A DNA stretch of 64,000 bases, from positions 66,742,395 through 66,806,394 of the forward strand of contig JAZBQD010000014.1 of assembly GCA_036583965.1 (NCBI GenBank), read 5' to 3'. The DNA is from Prunella strophiata (Eukaryota > Chordata > Aves > Passeriformes > Prunellidae). The translations under genes and the position numbers were made by a program. Of this stretch, positions 50,380-63,439 are shown piece after piece. The first letter of the stretch is position 1; each line of letters begins with the position of its first letter. The notes under the pieces were generated by a model that saw only the letters and a program-made list of their open reading frames with translations, was not told the origin of the DNA and made no database searches.

Positions 50380-51960
50380 GCTCTTAAGGTCTTTGGTGGA
50401 GGAGATTCAGAATCTTCTCAGGCAACCTGTGTAAGTCCTTAATCGTTTTTAACACTAAAAAGTTCTTCCAATGTCTCCCTTTCTGCAATTTAGAGCACAT
50501 TATTTCTTGTCACATAGAAAATGGGTACCTGTAACAATTCAATCTTCTCCCCTTTTCAGCCACTTTTTATGCATTTGAAGACTACTAATCTTGTCTCTAC
50601 TTGGTCTTTTCTCTTGAGGGAGCAATCTCAACTCTTTGATTTCTAATAGGTCAAGTTTCTACACCCCTAATCACTCTGCTCTTCCTTTACCTGATGCAAA
50701 TATTTCTTGAAATGCAAACTGCAGAGGGAACACCACGCTTCAGCTACGACCTCATTCATGCCAAATAGAGCAGAAAGATTATGTCATGTATCTTACAGAG
50801 ATTATTTCTGCTTGTACATCCCCTAATAGTATTTGGCTTTTCTGCAAAAGTGTCACTTTGCTGATAGTATTAATTTCAGAGATCCTCTCTTATATTATTC
50901 TCCATCACTGCTTTTTTTTCTGCAGAGCTGCTGATTAGCAGTTGTTCCCTGAAGTCATCTTAGGTGTTTCTGACTGAATGTGCAAATTGTTGAACTCATT
51001 TGGAATTCTCATCCTCCCAAGTGGTGGGGCCTCTTTTCATTGACTTGGCATCTTCTGTCCTAATAAATACCCTTTATTTTCTTCCATATGGCTTGAGTAC
51101 AAATTTACAACCATTTCTTTGTCCATTTTGTAGTAGTTTAATCCAGCTAATATTTTCTTTCTTATTATGATGGTGTCAGGTGAAACATTGTCAGACACCT
51201 CACTGGAGACATACAGCATCTACTGCTTCTGCCCTATCTACAGGGAGGTGGGAAATTCATTCTTATGACATTTATCTCCCAGATGGGCTTCCCAGGAAGT
51301 GGCTGGGCTGATGGGAGCTGGAGAATAAATCTTTTGTTTTCCTTTGCTTCCATGCACAGCCTTTGATTTTGCCTTATTAAACTATTTTTATCTTGACCCA
51401 TGAGGGGCTTTTTCCTATCTTGTTCCCCCTTTCCCCTTGCATCCTGCTGAGGAGGGGGCTGACAGGGAAGTTTGGTGGGCACCTGCATCCAGCCAAGGTC
51501 AACACACCACACTGACAAATCCCTGTTGGCTGTCACTCATCTTTTTATTATCTCCTTGGGGCTTACAAATTGTTTGCTTGATTATTTGCTCCTGGATTTT
51601 TCTAGGAATTGAAGTTAAGCTGACAAATCCATCCTCTTCCCCCTTTTTTAAAGATAGTCTCAATAATTGCACTTTTCCAGTATTCTGGACACCCCCTCCC
51701 ATAAGCTCTCTCAGATAACCAGTGACAGCTCTGAGATTGTCCCAACAGCTCTTTTTCTCTGATAGTGCTCACCTTGGGGTGTATTTCCTGAGGCTCAGTG
51801 GCCATGAAAATACATAACTAATATAAGCAGTTATCTTAGTTAGTATCAGTTCCTCTCACTTGTTCATGCTTTTAATTGCTTTGCATATTTCATTACATCA
51901 ATCTCTTAAATGAAGGCAGAAGCAAAAGTGACAGTAGACACTGTGGCTTGTTTGGGTGTT
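50380..51960 (-). mobile_element. Ancient CR1 LINE with reverse-transcriptase remnant
   Basis: This is a decayed CR1 copy on the minus strand, long enough to retain part of the ORF2 reverse-transcriptase domain. Seen on the minus strand: PEYWKSAIIETIFKKG (51688-51641), then after a frameshift VSLTSIPRKIQEQII (51624-51580), which corresponds to the NYRPVSLTS region of CR1 enzymes. Further on, DNVSPDTII (near 51192) corresponds to the FDTVSHxIL region. The reverse complement near 50460-50640 reads like the ORF2 C-terminus and the following sequence. Part of the fingers and palm is missing or scrambled (about 51230-51480). Many indels and stops make it much older than the other copies. The right boundary may extend beyond 51960. 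Confidence 0.8.
51118..51688 (-). pseudogene. Decayed CR1 ORF2 reverse-transcriptase segment
   Basis: Recognisable fragments of the CR1 reverse transcriptase lie in three pieces and in different frames, with at least one frameshift (about 51640) and an unrelated-looking stretch between 51230 and 51480. The F/YADD catalytic motif was not found. Inactive. Confidence 0.72.
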
Positions 51961-54849
51961 TCTGTCCATAGATTTCCCACTCAGATTGGCAGCAGGAAAA
52001 AAAAAATCTATTTTTACTCTTCTTGAGTTCTCCAAATCTCGAACAGTTTACTCTTGTACTGGATTCTGTCTTTGACCTGGATATTTCTGATTTAGCCCAT
52101 GATTACTTTGTGTTGTTTTTTTAATAGCCTCCCATGAGGTCTCTGACAAAAGCTTTTGAAAAAACTGAATGGGTTATGTCAGTTATGTTTTTAGTAAACT
52201 GGCACGACGATGTTATAAACACTCATCTGCCACATTTAAATAAAGAGTTAAGGCATTTCAGGCACTGATATATTTCCATCTGATATCAAAAAGCATTTCT
52301 GATCACACACATCTTCAAACATTTATTTATATTTACTTTTAATAAGCACCATAAAACCTGTTTCAACAAGAAGCAATTTAATTGCATCATTGCATTTGAT
52401 CAGATGAGCATCCTGTTCATTATAAAGCCTACCCTATAAATAAACATAGAAAATACAAATTAAACTTCCTCGTTAAAATGCACCCAACTTAACGTCTCAA
52501 TTCTTTCTTTACGTGTTGTGAACTGAATTTTTCTCTGGCATAATGTACATGCTGAAATGTTGTGATGCATATTTACATAAAAATCCTGCTAATACATTGC
52601 CTGACTTGGGATGTGCCCCCATTTCAGCCATCAGCATTACTACACTGATGTAAACCACTTGCACTCCAGCAAAGCTGATGAGACAGCTGAGAAACTGGAA
52701 GAGAACATAAAACAAGGGTTCCATTTGCATATAAAATAGAGACTTTTCATTCAGTCCAAGTTTTCCAGGAATATGTCAGTCCAAATTTGCAAATTTTGAG
52801 TTATTGACATTTGTATCCCCAAAGGACTAAATAATTTTTAGCATTCTGGGGCACTTATACCTTGTCAGTTGTAAGAATGAATATTAAAACATTTTGCATT
52901 TTCTGCTCTCTAAATTGTGTGGATTGTGTAGGAAAGCCCAAACAGCACAAATCTACTCTTTCCAATAGCTGTTAATGATGTGGAGTGAATACAGGAGTGG
53001 GACACTAAACTAATCAGTGGTATTGGACATTGGTGAGTAGAAACCACTGTATTAGTGCCTAAACTGAGCAGTGATCCATGTCTTCTAATTCTGGGAGATA
53101 GTTATGTTAAATTGATTTGAAAATAAGTGGATAGAATCATTATGCCTACATTTATAGCTAAGCTGATGGAAATCAGATGGATTTTAGTTTTGCAATGCAC
53201 CTCATAAATTGATGCTGAAAATCCCAATAGAGACTTCACTGCCTGCTTTCTGTCCACCCAATAAACTGTGATTATTGGATCATGATGACATTTGTTCTGA
53301 GATATATTAAAATGAATTGACATAAACCTACACAAAAAAGCATGCTGAAGCAACTTGGAGATGCAGGAAGCTGTAGAGCTTATCATCAACTGATGTATGT
53401 GCTCCAAGGAAGGATTGCCATGGAGCTGTGGATATATGCTGAAAAGCATGGTTTCTCAAAAAGCAAACTCAAAGCCATGCAGGATTGCCTAGGATTAATC
53501 CTGGAAAATGCATTCCTTTTATGAAAATAACTTCCAGAACAGAATAAAGCACTCTGAGAGTTCATGAGGCAAGCAACAAAATGGGACACAGTAAAGCACA
53601 AATGTGTGCCCTTGTGGCAAACACAAGGCTGGTTTATTTCTGAGACATCAAGAGACATTCCTTACCAAGTGAGGCACTGGGGATATCTTATTACAAACTC
53701 CTAGGCAATGAATTAAGGAGTTTATTAGGTAATTTCACCTAAATTTCTTGTCATAGAAAAGCCCACATGGTAAAAATAATAATGACAATAGGTGTAAATA
53801 ACAAGTAATTCATTACAACATATAAGTTTTTCCTTAAGAGTCAGTGCTAAAGTTTTACTGCTTGTATCAACTTTCAATACAGACCTATGCAATATCCAAC
53901 TCTCACAACTGAAGAAACAAGTGATTTAATAAAAAATAGAGGTGAGGCTATAGATACACAGAAATGTAAGGGAGCCTTAAACCCCTGAAATAATGAATGT
54001 CCTACTGGCATCACTGTGACTTAGGAACTCAGTGCCCTGGGGAAAAGAAATGTCTTTAATGGAATTTTTTTTTTCTCTCAAGAAATATTTTCCCAAATAA
54101 TACTTTTAAAGCTTTTCCTCAAAATGGATAGCCAGAAAAGAAAAATTTATTGAATTTTAGAACTTCTAATTTGAGCTTTGATTTATTTTAACATAAGCAA
54201 TAATTAAAAATAAAAGTCTTTCAGGCAGTTTTTCTGTTACTTCTAGGCAGTCAACATTCAAGTATTGTGATTGTCAAAGCAGGAGAGAAATCAATCTATA
54301 CCTCTGATAGAGGTTTCTTTTAATATAAGTGGCTATTAAAATTGTCTGCACTTCTTGCCCTTATATCCATCTGCTTCTTCTGGAACGTGTGTTGCCTGTG
54401 GATGATTTAGCAGCTTGTACCCTTGTCCAAAGTCCTGCATTTGTTTGGGCTGACACTTGGCAATTCTTGGGTCCATACAAAGAGCAGCTTCTTGGCCCAA
54501 ACATCTTCCTGCTACTCCATATCTCCAGAAATTCCTCGTATTCTTTTGGCACCATTCATATTGAAATTGTTGGGATTCTGTAATTTTGATTCCTGTGACA
54601 TCTACAGTGCTAGTGCCACATCATATATGTCAATTCATGAAGCCTGGCAAGACAATAAATTTCTAGCTCTGGAGCTGCTGAATGACAACAGGGCTGTCCA
54701 GCTGTTTGTGGTGAGGAACCCCTGAAGTACTGTGCATATCAGAAACAGCATTGGTATGAACCAACTGTTTTCCAAATTAACTGAAGTGCTGAGCTAATCT
54801 GTCCTCTAATCCAATAAAAATATGTATTTTCAATAAGAGGGCACCGAGA

Positions 54850-55080
54850 AGCTCTTATTAGTTTAACCACATGCATCAGACAGCATCTCCCTCATTAGCA
54901 GTTTGGTGTAACAGACGTAAAGTCACTGGAACAGAACATGTTTACAGAATAAATATCTCCCACTTTGAAAATAAATATCTTGGCTTTAGCTCAGCATTTA
55001 TTTAGCAGTGGGAAACTGCTGTCCTGTGACAGTGTTCCATTTCATTGACATTATCTCCTAATGATGTTATAAGTGGGGAT
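54850..55080. promoter_or_regulatory. Possible conserved non-coding block
   Basis: Non-repetitive AT-rich sequence with TTATTAG, CTCATTAGC, ACATGCATC and two AATAAATATCT elements 20-odd bases apart (54950 and 54970 region). Resembles homeodomain/forkhead-type binding-site clusters. Inference only. Confidence 0.2.
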
Positions 55081-56239
55081 AAGTTAACCTCAGAAGGTTC
55101 AGAGGTTCAATTTTCATTAGGATAAGCATCTAAAAAACTTTGAAAACTTATGGACTGCTATTTCAACTCTGACTGTTTCTCCTGTGTTCTGGTAAGTGCT
55201 TTGTCTTTCTTGGTCCTAACCTCCTAAAAATCTCCCCCAGGTAATCTCTCTGTCCCTGTTACCCACCAGAAGATGTGGCTGGTGTGGCTCTGTGAGATCC
55301 TGCACAGGTTTCGCTCTGCTGAGGGCACTACATTTCCTTGACTTTTGCAGTGGAATAAATAAGATCACAAAAGTACTTTCTCTCAATAACCTTCAGTCTG
55401 AGGCCACAGCACAGCCATTTCCTGCAGCACACATGGCTGGTGACACACACAGATGGCCCAGGGTTGATGCTTTGGTTTCAGGCATTCAGCATAAACACAT
55501 CATTTATGTTCCCTTTGCAGCCACAGGAGGAGTCAGCTGATGCTGGAAGGGACTTGAATTTACCTGACCTTGATGGAGTTTGTCTGGAAAGGTTTTGTCC
55601 TTGTTCTCACACTTTCTTTACAGTTAAGTTCATCTGCCCCTGGTGTTCTCCAAGAATCATTTCCTTTCCTGCGAGCCTACCTAAGTAGAATGGCTTTTTT
55701 AAAAAAGAATTGTGTGCTTTTTTGTTGGAGTCAAGGAAGATGACAGCCTTGAAACTATCTGCTAGTCTGATACCTATAAACAGTGGATTTCTCCTCCTTC
55801 CTCTACCTGACAATTTAACCTGAGTTTTTCCCCCATCATGATACTTTTACAGCATATACTTACAGTGTATACTTTTGTTTTGCAGCAAATTTCAGAAGTT
55901 ACATCCCAGCTGCTGTTTTTCTTCTTATTTCAAGTCTTATTTTTCCAAACTGCCCATTTCAAGTGTCTACATCCTAGCTAAGTTTACTCATTATTATTTT
56001 TGTTACTAGTTGGAAGTACATTATTTTTAAGCAAGACTGGTAACTTAAAGTGCCTCAGTTCTCAAGGTCCCCAACTTGTAAAATCTTACAATTGATTCAG
56101 CACCTCTTATCCTGAGCAGCAAACCTATTAAAGAGTCTCAAACTGGCTACCCCAGCCAAGGGGAAGAAGCATTAAAAATACAGAGATCTTTGGGGAAAAT
56201 TACTCTACAAAACTGCTCATTTATTTCTCCTAAAAGTTT

Positions 56240-56470
56240 CTGTCTCACACGGGCATTTCACTCATCAGGATGCATGCATTAATCAAAATAAACAGCTTGT
56301 GGATGGGGCACACTGACATAATAGATGTACTTAACTCCAATTAAACCAAGCAGTGGGCACTGTAACCTCTCTCTGCCGGTGCTGCAGCAGCGCATACAAA
56401 TTATGTGAGGCAGGTTTGCAGCTGACCATTCAGTACAGCCTGGGCACTTATCACCAATTCAGGGACCAGG
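56240..56470. promoter_or_regulatory. Possible conserved non-coding block
   Basis: The palindrome TGCATGCA (56271-56278) runs into ATTAATCA. Further on are a CpG-containing GCCGGTGCTGCAGCAGCG segment and a CAGCTG E-box (about 56421). High complexity, no repeat signature, no coding similarity. Confidence 0.28.
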
Positions 56471-59189
56471 ATACCTGGGCTTTACCTTTTGATAGGGAAA
56501 ATCTTAAAGAAAATAAAAGAAAAGGGTTAAAACTTAATGCTTAATATCCCCAAATAAGAATGTGTACCTTGAAAATCAAAGACATAAGTGTTGCCTTCCA
56601 ATCTTTCTGGTGCATGACAATAGATTTATAATGCTGTTGCCAAGTCCTGTGATTTAAGGTGAGTCATGCAAACACAGAAAAGAAATTTGTCTTTTATTAA
56701 AACTATGAATTTTTAAGTCCATAAAACCTTGAAGAAAAGCATGAAAATGTGACTCAAGTGTGTGCTATAAATTCAAAAAACAATGAAAAAGTGAATCTTA
56801 TATTTTCTCTTCAAGTCTTAGGTTCAATAAGATGCAACAAAAAGAATAATATTATGTCTGTATATAATATAATAGATGCCCATAAGAATGAGACATTATT
56901 GGTCTGGTATATGATCTGAGCTTTGTCAAACACTGAGACTTGCCACAGACTGATAACATCCTATTATTTTTATTGAAACAGTTATTTTTTCTATCACCTC
57001 ACCTCTACCTCTCATGTTTACTGTGAAATGTGGTCTTCCTCAGCAATAAAGATTCATATACCTGTGGTTATTTTGTCATTTATATGCAGTTCTATCATCC
57101 CTTGTTTTAATCTCTGTTTTAGGGGCTGTTCTGTTTACTACATGGCATTGATTTTTGAATTAAGCTCATCAAAAGTGTTACTACATCAACTATATCTTTG
57201 AATATTTGAATATATTTGTTTGCTTAAACATTTGCTTAGTCAGACAGCTCTGAGGATTTAAGTACAATGCTTGCAATTGACAGATGACTTTTCTCTTGGT
57301 AGATTCTAATTGCTTGTAGCCCAGTTGGAAAATGTTATTGTATAGATTGATTGTTCTGTTTTTTTTAACTAAGAATCAGTATTTTAAAAAATAAACCAGG
57401 AATTAATATTCATAAACCAGTGTTCAATCTGCAAACCCAGTTGGAAGTAATGGAACTATAAAATTATGCCTGTAAGAGTCAGAATTTTTTGATGTGGTGT
57501 ACCTCTTACCTGTAATACTTCAGATCCAGTGTTATAGCTATAATGAAATTCTTAGTTGCAATGCCCTGAAGAGCATATTGAAATAGTAATGAAAACAATA
57601 AGAACAGGAACAATATGGAAAATACTCTTTTCAAGATGGAAACAATACCAAAGGTTTTCCTGTATCTGCAGGTTTAAACCTGTCCCTTTGGTCCCATCTC
57701 ACTCTCCATATGATCTTTAATAATTTGAGTGTGGTGATTGTGAAAAAATATTAAAAATTTATCATTACACAGGACAAATTATAGTGTGAAAATAAGGTGA
57801 TAAGGTACAACAGCATGCAGCTCTTTGCTGAGAAACCTTTGCTATTCCTCATGTTGATATTGCCTTTGCAGAGGTCAGCATAACAATAGTTGCTTTGATT
57901 TTTTAATACACACACACTGTTCTGTGTAAGTACATATTGATTTCAATAATACTAGAAAATTCTGATCTTAATCAAGAACATGCAACAGAAACAGTACAAA
58001 TGACCCAGCAGTAACTGAATAAATAAACCTTATTGCTCTTTGCTATCTCAAAAATCTCCATATGTGTTTCACCCCCCAGTTTCAGAAACAGAGATAATAG
58101 AAAAAGTTCCAAACAAAAATTTGCATCAAATAACAAGACAGAACACATTTAGATTCTATGTGGAAACACACAGGAGAAAACAAACACTGTTGTGTCTGTT
58201 TCAAAAACCAACAGCTTGATTTTCCTATAAACACTAATCACATACATATTAGGTTATTATATTGGAAGCAGAGACTCCTGGAATAGTTTATCTTGGTTGC
58301 ACATTTCCTTACTTAAATAGGAACCTTTCCTTTAGTCTAACCAGAGTTGGATTCAGATTCCTTTTGAGTTTTAAGAGCTTTTATGGGGTAGTGGGAAGGT
58401 ATGAGAAATGTACTGAAAGTTCACAGTCACTAGCAAATCTTTGGAGCTATATCACACAGACAAACTGTATTCTTAATCCCTCTCTGTTCCATAAAATGAA
58501 GGACAAATATTTAGTTTTCCCTCAGTTTTTTAAGCTACTGCTAGGAAATCTGCTTGAGATTGCTACAGGTATGCAGAGAAAGGATGGCTGTCATTTCTTG
58601 AGGTTTCAGTGCCAGCCTGCAGTTTTAACAAAGGGATATGGCACCTTTCAAAGACCCTGAGTTTAAATAGGAATAAAAAGGGATTTAGTGACTCTGGGAC
58701 CCATAGCAACCAATGCTGAACAGCATCTTGCTATATCAGGCAGCACACATGACACCTTCACCAATTCTAACCCAGCTAATGATGGATGAAGAGACAGGCA
58801 GGTGACAGTGCCATCCTCTCCCACTCTATCACAGGGGCTACAAAGCAACTGTCATGCACAGGCAAACCTTCTGACTAATGCTCCCATTGCCTATTTGCAT
58901 TTCTGTTCCACACTACTCAGATTGGTTTTACTGCATCAAAGTTACTCTGATTGCATGTTCTGCTGAAGAAACAGCAGCTGTTTCAGATCTGAAATAAAGG
59001 TGCAAAGACTTCAAGTGGAAATGTCCACTTGAGGAATGAAAGCTGAACATAACAGGAAAAAAATCACTTAAATTTGAAATTAGCACGAGTGATTGTCACT
59101 TTCAATGACTATATTTGCCCTGTTTACATTTTATCCAAATTCTTTGCTTCATCTTTAAGGCACTGAGCATCACTGAAAGCAATGAGACT

Positions 59190-59501
59190 GAAGGTGTTGG
59201 AGAGAAATTTTACAGGTCATGTAGTAACAAAACAAGGAATAATGGCTTCAAATTGAAAGAGGGTAAGTTTAGATTAGGTTAGGAAGGAATTGTTCATCAT
59301 GAGGGTGGTGAAGCACTGGAAGAGATTGCTCAGAGAAATGGTGGATGCACCATCCCTGGGAGTGTTCAAGGGCAGGCTGGGTGGGGCTCTGAGAATCCTG
59401 GTTTAGTGGAAGGTGTCCCTGCACATCACAGGGGAGTTAGAACTGGATGATTTGAAGGTCTCTTCCAACCCAAACCATTCTAGGATGATTCTATGATGGT
59501 G
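59190..59501 (+). mobile_element. CR1 LINE 3' end, plus strand
   Basis: GGTCATGTAGTAACAAAACA, GAAAGAGGGTAAGTTTAG, ATGAGGGTGGTGAAGCACTG, CATCCCTGGGAGTGTTCAAG and CTTCCAACCCAAACCATTC lead to a TGATTCTATGATGG terminus. This is a 3' UTR-only, 5'-truncated CR1 insertion. Confidence 0.95.
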
Positions 59502-62500
59502 ACATTAGAAAACTTCCTGCAGGATCAGCTCTTAGAGCTGAGATAATAGCAAAGGAAAAATGCTTTTAGCTTTATCACATTGCTGACACTGTACAGGAGG
59601 TGCAGATACCATTAATTTCTCCCTGAAATACTCCCTGTTTCCTCCTATACCAGTGGGATTTTTCATCTTTATCTTTAGTGAGAGGCAAGACTCATGCTGG
59701 ATCACTGTAGTACAAATCATAATCACCTATGATTCCTTGAGCAGAACATTTTGCATTTGCAGGTGAGTCATTACTGCATTATGTTCACATCCAAAAGTAC
59801 TGCCTGTGATGAAAATCCCTTGTGCCAGGAACAAACACTAAAACAAAGCCCTTTCATTTAAATTTACAACTTGTGTGGGTAAGACAGACCAGACCTAGGA
59901 GAAAAATAGGTAAATTTAATATTGGATGAATTCTACTTTGTGCTGATGGTAGATTTTTGGAGGGGGATTGTCTTCTTCAATCCAGAAAGGTCATCCTCTG
60001 TTCCTTATCTTAATGTGGCTTGAGAAAAACTTGAACATTATCCTAGGTAATTAAACTACACAGGAGGAGGATGTGTTGGTCTTGCAATGACAATTAAACT
60101 CTTTCTGCAAGCATATTTTTCCCTGTCTAAGGTTGAACCAGTTTTAGGCTTCTTGAAATCCACAATCCCTTTTTTCATTGACTTTTTGCTCCATTTTAAT
60201 GCCATTCTATTCAAACCCTACTGTATCAAACCAGCTTCACTTAACATATTACAAAACAGATAAATAGCTTAGATTTTTGTTCAAGAACCAACAGAAATAT
60301 TTTAGTTTAAAGCTGCCTTCATTAAATACCTTTATAAACTAATGGAAAACAGACTTGCTAAATCTCCCAGCCTGTCTCTAAAATCTCACTGCTAGGTGCA
60401 TTAACTTAAACAAACCCAACAACATCAGCTTTTATATTTTTTTTTTCACTTCCAAATCAACTTTCAGAAATTAAAGCTTGTACCCTTTGACAGTTCATAC
60501 AAAGACCTTTAAAGGCGATCTCTGAAAATGACTTCCAGTTTGACCTGAACAGAGATACTGGGATTTAGAGAGTGCAATTGATAGGATTAACACTTCTCTC
60601 TGGTAATCCATGTTAAGACAATTAAAACAGGAAAAAGTGAAAATAGAGTAAGGTAGAAGATCCAGGGAATAACCTCTTAGGCTTAGCTATAAATTATCTA
60701 ACATTTTTTCTGCTATGTGTTTTTCTGTCCACATCTTTTCTGAACAATAGGCTAGACATAACCAACAGGCAGTTCAGTAATTTATACCCTAAGCTATAAC
60801 ACATCACAGAGAGTGCAAATGGCACTCTTAGGGTACAAGAAGTGTGTGCAAGTAACAGGCAAGCAAAATTAAATGAGAGTCTTGCTGACTGGAAGGTGAG
60901 ATCTGTTAGAGTCTCAAGAGCTTCCTCAGGGAGCTGGTGGGAGCTCTGTAGCTTTGGTCATTTAAATCAGAATGAACATTTTAACAGAGAATATACTTCA
61001 GGGAGCCATCAGTGATATTTAAGGCATCATTTGCAATACATCTAATACACCAGGATTTTGTAAAGCCAATATAAAGTAGCGTGTGAGAGAAACTAAGGAA
61101 AAAAAAAACCCTGGAAACAAGATTATACAGGTCCCATTTCAGCACTGGCAAATCATGCCCCCCTCTTCCCTCCAATAAATTTATAAGGCTATGCTATAAC
61201 TATAAGGCTACTTTAGCCCTTGAATATGTGCCTGAAAGTCTTTGTACTGTCCCAGACCTCACCAGTGAAGGGCCCTGCTAAAGCAGCAGCAAAGCTTCCA
61301 TGTACTCTGGTAAAAATATAAACTACTCACATATTTAACTGTGAAGGCTGGTTATAGGGAAATACAGAGAGTTGTAAATCTCATAATTTATTTAATGCTT
61401 TCCTCCTCAGCCTAAAAGTGTGCTGAAATGTGTTCTGTGTCTTACACCTCCAGAGGGGCTCTGTTATTCCTTTGGGATGAAAAAGCACCCAAATTTTGGA
61501 GGTGAACAAAACTGAGTGACCCCTGCAATCCCTGGACAAATCACATTTAGAGTCCAGAGGGTTTGGATTTTTTTCACTGAAAGCTGAACTTTTGAAAAAA
61601 AGTTTTATTTTTTTTCCCAAACTTTTTAGTCTTCTCTAAAAGAGAACCAGAGAATCTCCAAAGCCTGGGTAGGATATCATTGAGGTAAATTTGTGTACAG
61701 TTAATTTGTTTTTAAAATAACCCAATTAGGCATATTCCACATATGGAACTTCACATGTTAGGAACAGTCAACAACACAACTCCCAGCATCCTGTGCCATT
61801 GGCAGCCCCTGTAGGAAGGGGACTGGCAATAGGATCTCTGTTTCCTTGGAGATCACATGCTTTGAAACTGCTCAAGCAGTATCAGAATCTTCTGCCTGTA
61901 ATACCTTAATCGTTTCCATAGAAAACACTTAATATATGTTAAGATATCACATGAAGGATGAAGCCTTTAGATAACCAGTAAATAACAGGGAGTTAATAGC
62001 TCCTGCCATTCTGGTTTCATGGGACTAAGGCTGAAGTAGAGAAAAATGGACCAAGAAGCTATTATCAGATTTTTCATATTTTATGCTTGAAAACCTTTTA
62101 ATTTCAGATTTCAAAATAGTGTAGCATTTATAATTACAATCAGCAGAATATGCAGAAAAAGAAGAAATAAAATATGTTCCTTTGAGAAACATGTCATTAT
62201 TACTCTGAGGCAAATTAATTTTATTAATATCAGATGAGAGCAAGGTTACAATTTCTTGGTTTTCTTTCGGGCACTGCCGTGTTGTTAAAGCACCACAGAG
62301 AAATCTCTGGTGTGGAAGAAGCTGATTTTGGCTTTCCAGATTCACATCCCTGACAGAAGTTAGGTGACTCAGAGGCTCTAATCAATCAGAGTGAGCTTTC
62401 TCACAGTTCCCATGGTTGTGGGATATGGGAACCACCACGGAGTTCAAGCACTTCCTACTCATGAGAATTCCAGCTCAGGCATGGCTACAAACCCAGCAGC

Positions 62501-63439
62501 TGCCCAAGGGCTGCCTGCGAAATCCAAACGCCCTCTCACAAAAGGCTGCAGATGAAACTGGAGCCCAGTGTGAAAAGGGTGACTTATTCACCGCTGCCTT
62601 TTGTCTGCAGTGTTTGGAGTCACAGGCATGACCAAGGAAGATGTCCCAGGGAGGCCAGCTGTCTGGATTCATGCCAAAAATTTACATTTGCTTGTGCTGT
62701 TTGTGGGAGAAAGGGCTGATATAACCTGCTATGCAAAATGCACAAAGAGAGCTCGTCTGAAAACAATTTGTCCTGCCTTGAGGGAAAAAAAAGTATAATA
62801 GCAATCATTATTTATGAAGTATTAATAAATATTTTTGAAAGGTTTCTGTATTTTCCAGGTTATGATTGCAATGCTTAAAAATCTATTGTCTGATTATTTT
62901 TCCCCCAGCCCAAACCTGCAAATTTTACCTAATGGGGACATTCCATTTCACAGGAAGGAGCTTTCCATCAAAAGAGAGTCTGAAAAAAATTTTAATTGCT
63001 CTAATTAAACTCCACCAGGAATTATTCTAAATGTCTTATAGCTGCAGAAAATTACATTAATGAACACTTGTATGCTGTAGTCCTTCTCAAACACCCTCAT
63101 ATGCCCTCAGTGAAATAAGACAAAGTCTTTATTCTGTCACACCTATGAACGTCTACAAAACTAATTCCCTGATTGTGAAAAAACGCCATGAAAATGCAAT
63201 TAAAAATTGGTGCTAGTTGCTGGACTTCTTTGGTCAGATGTTAAAAACATTCTTACTTCAACTAAAGGACAAACTGGTCTCCATTATCCAGTGTCCAGAA
63301 CATGGAGATAAAAATGGAGATAATATCAGAACAGCTCCCAGACTCCCACGTTTAGTGTTTCACTGAGCCAAATGTGGTGTCTGGTATTTTATACATCCTG
63401 AAAAATATACTTTGCCTCTAATTGGATGGCACTATAGCA
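59502..63439. other. Gene-free unique DNA
   Basis: AT-rich DNA without a recognisable gene, mobile element or long simple repeat. Frames of up to about 106 codons overlap on both strands and resemble nothing I know. Confidence 0.55.

Larger units (their letters stand above)
51961..59189. other. Gene-free unique DNA
   Basis: No gene is recognised. The first ~200 bases may be the upstream end of the ancient CR1. Candidate regulatory blocks are at 54850-55080 and 56240-56470. A plus frame of 132 codons (58262-58660) has no recognisable domain. Confidence 0.5.

Noticed and set aside
54329..54583. Plus and minus open frames considered as a processed pseudogene
   Set aside because: Neither translation matches a protein I know, and no poly-A tail or flanking repeats are seen.
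58262..58660. 132-codon plus-strand frame
   Set aside because: No recognisable domain and no gene context.
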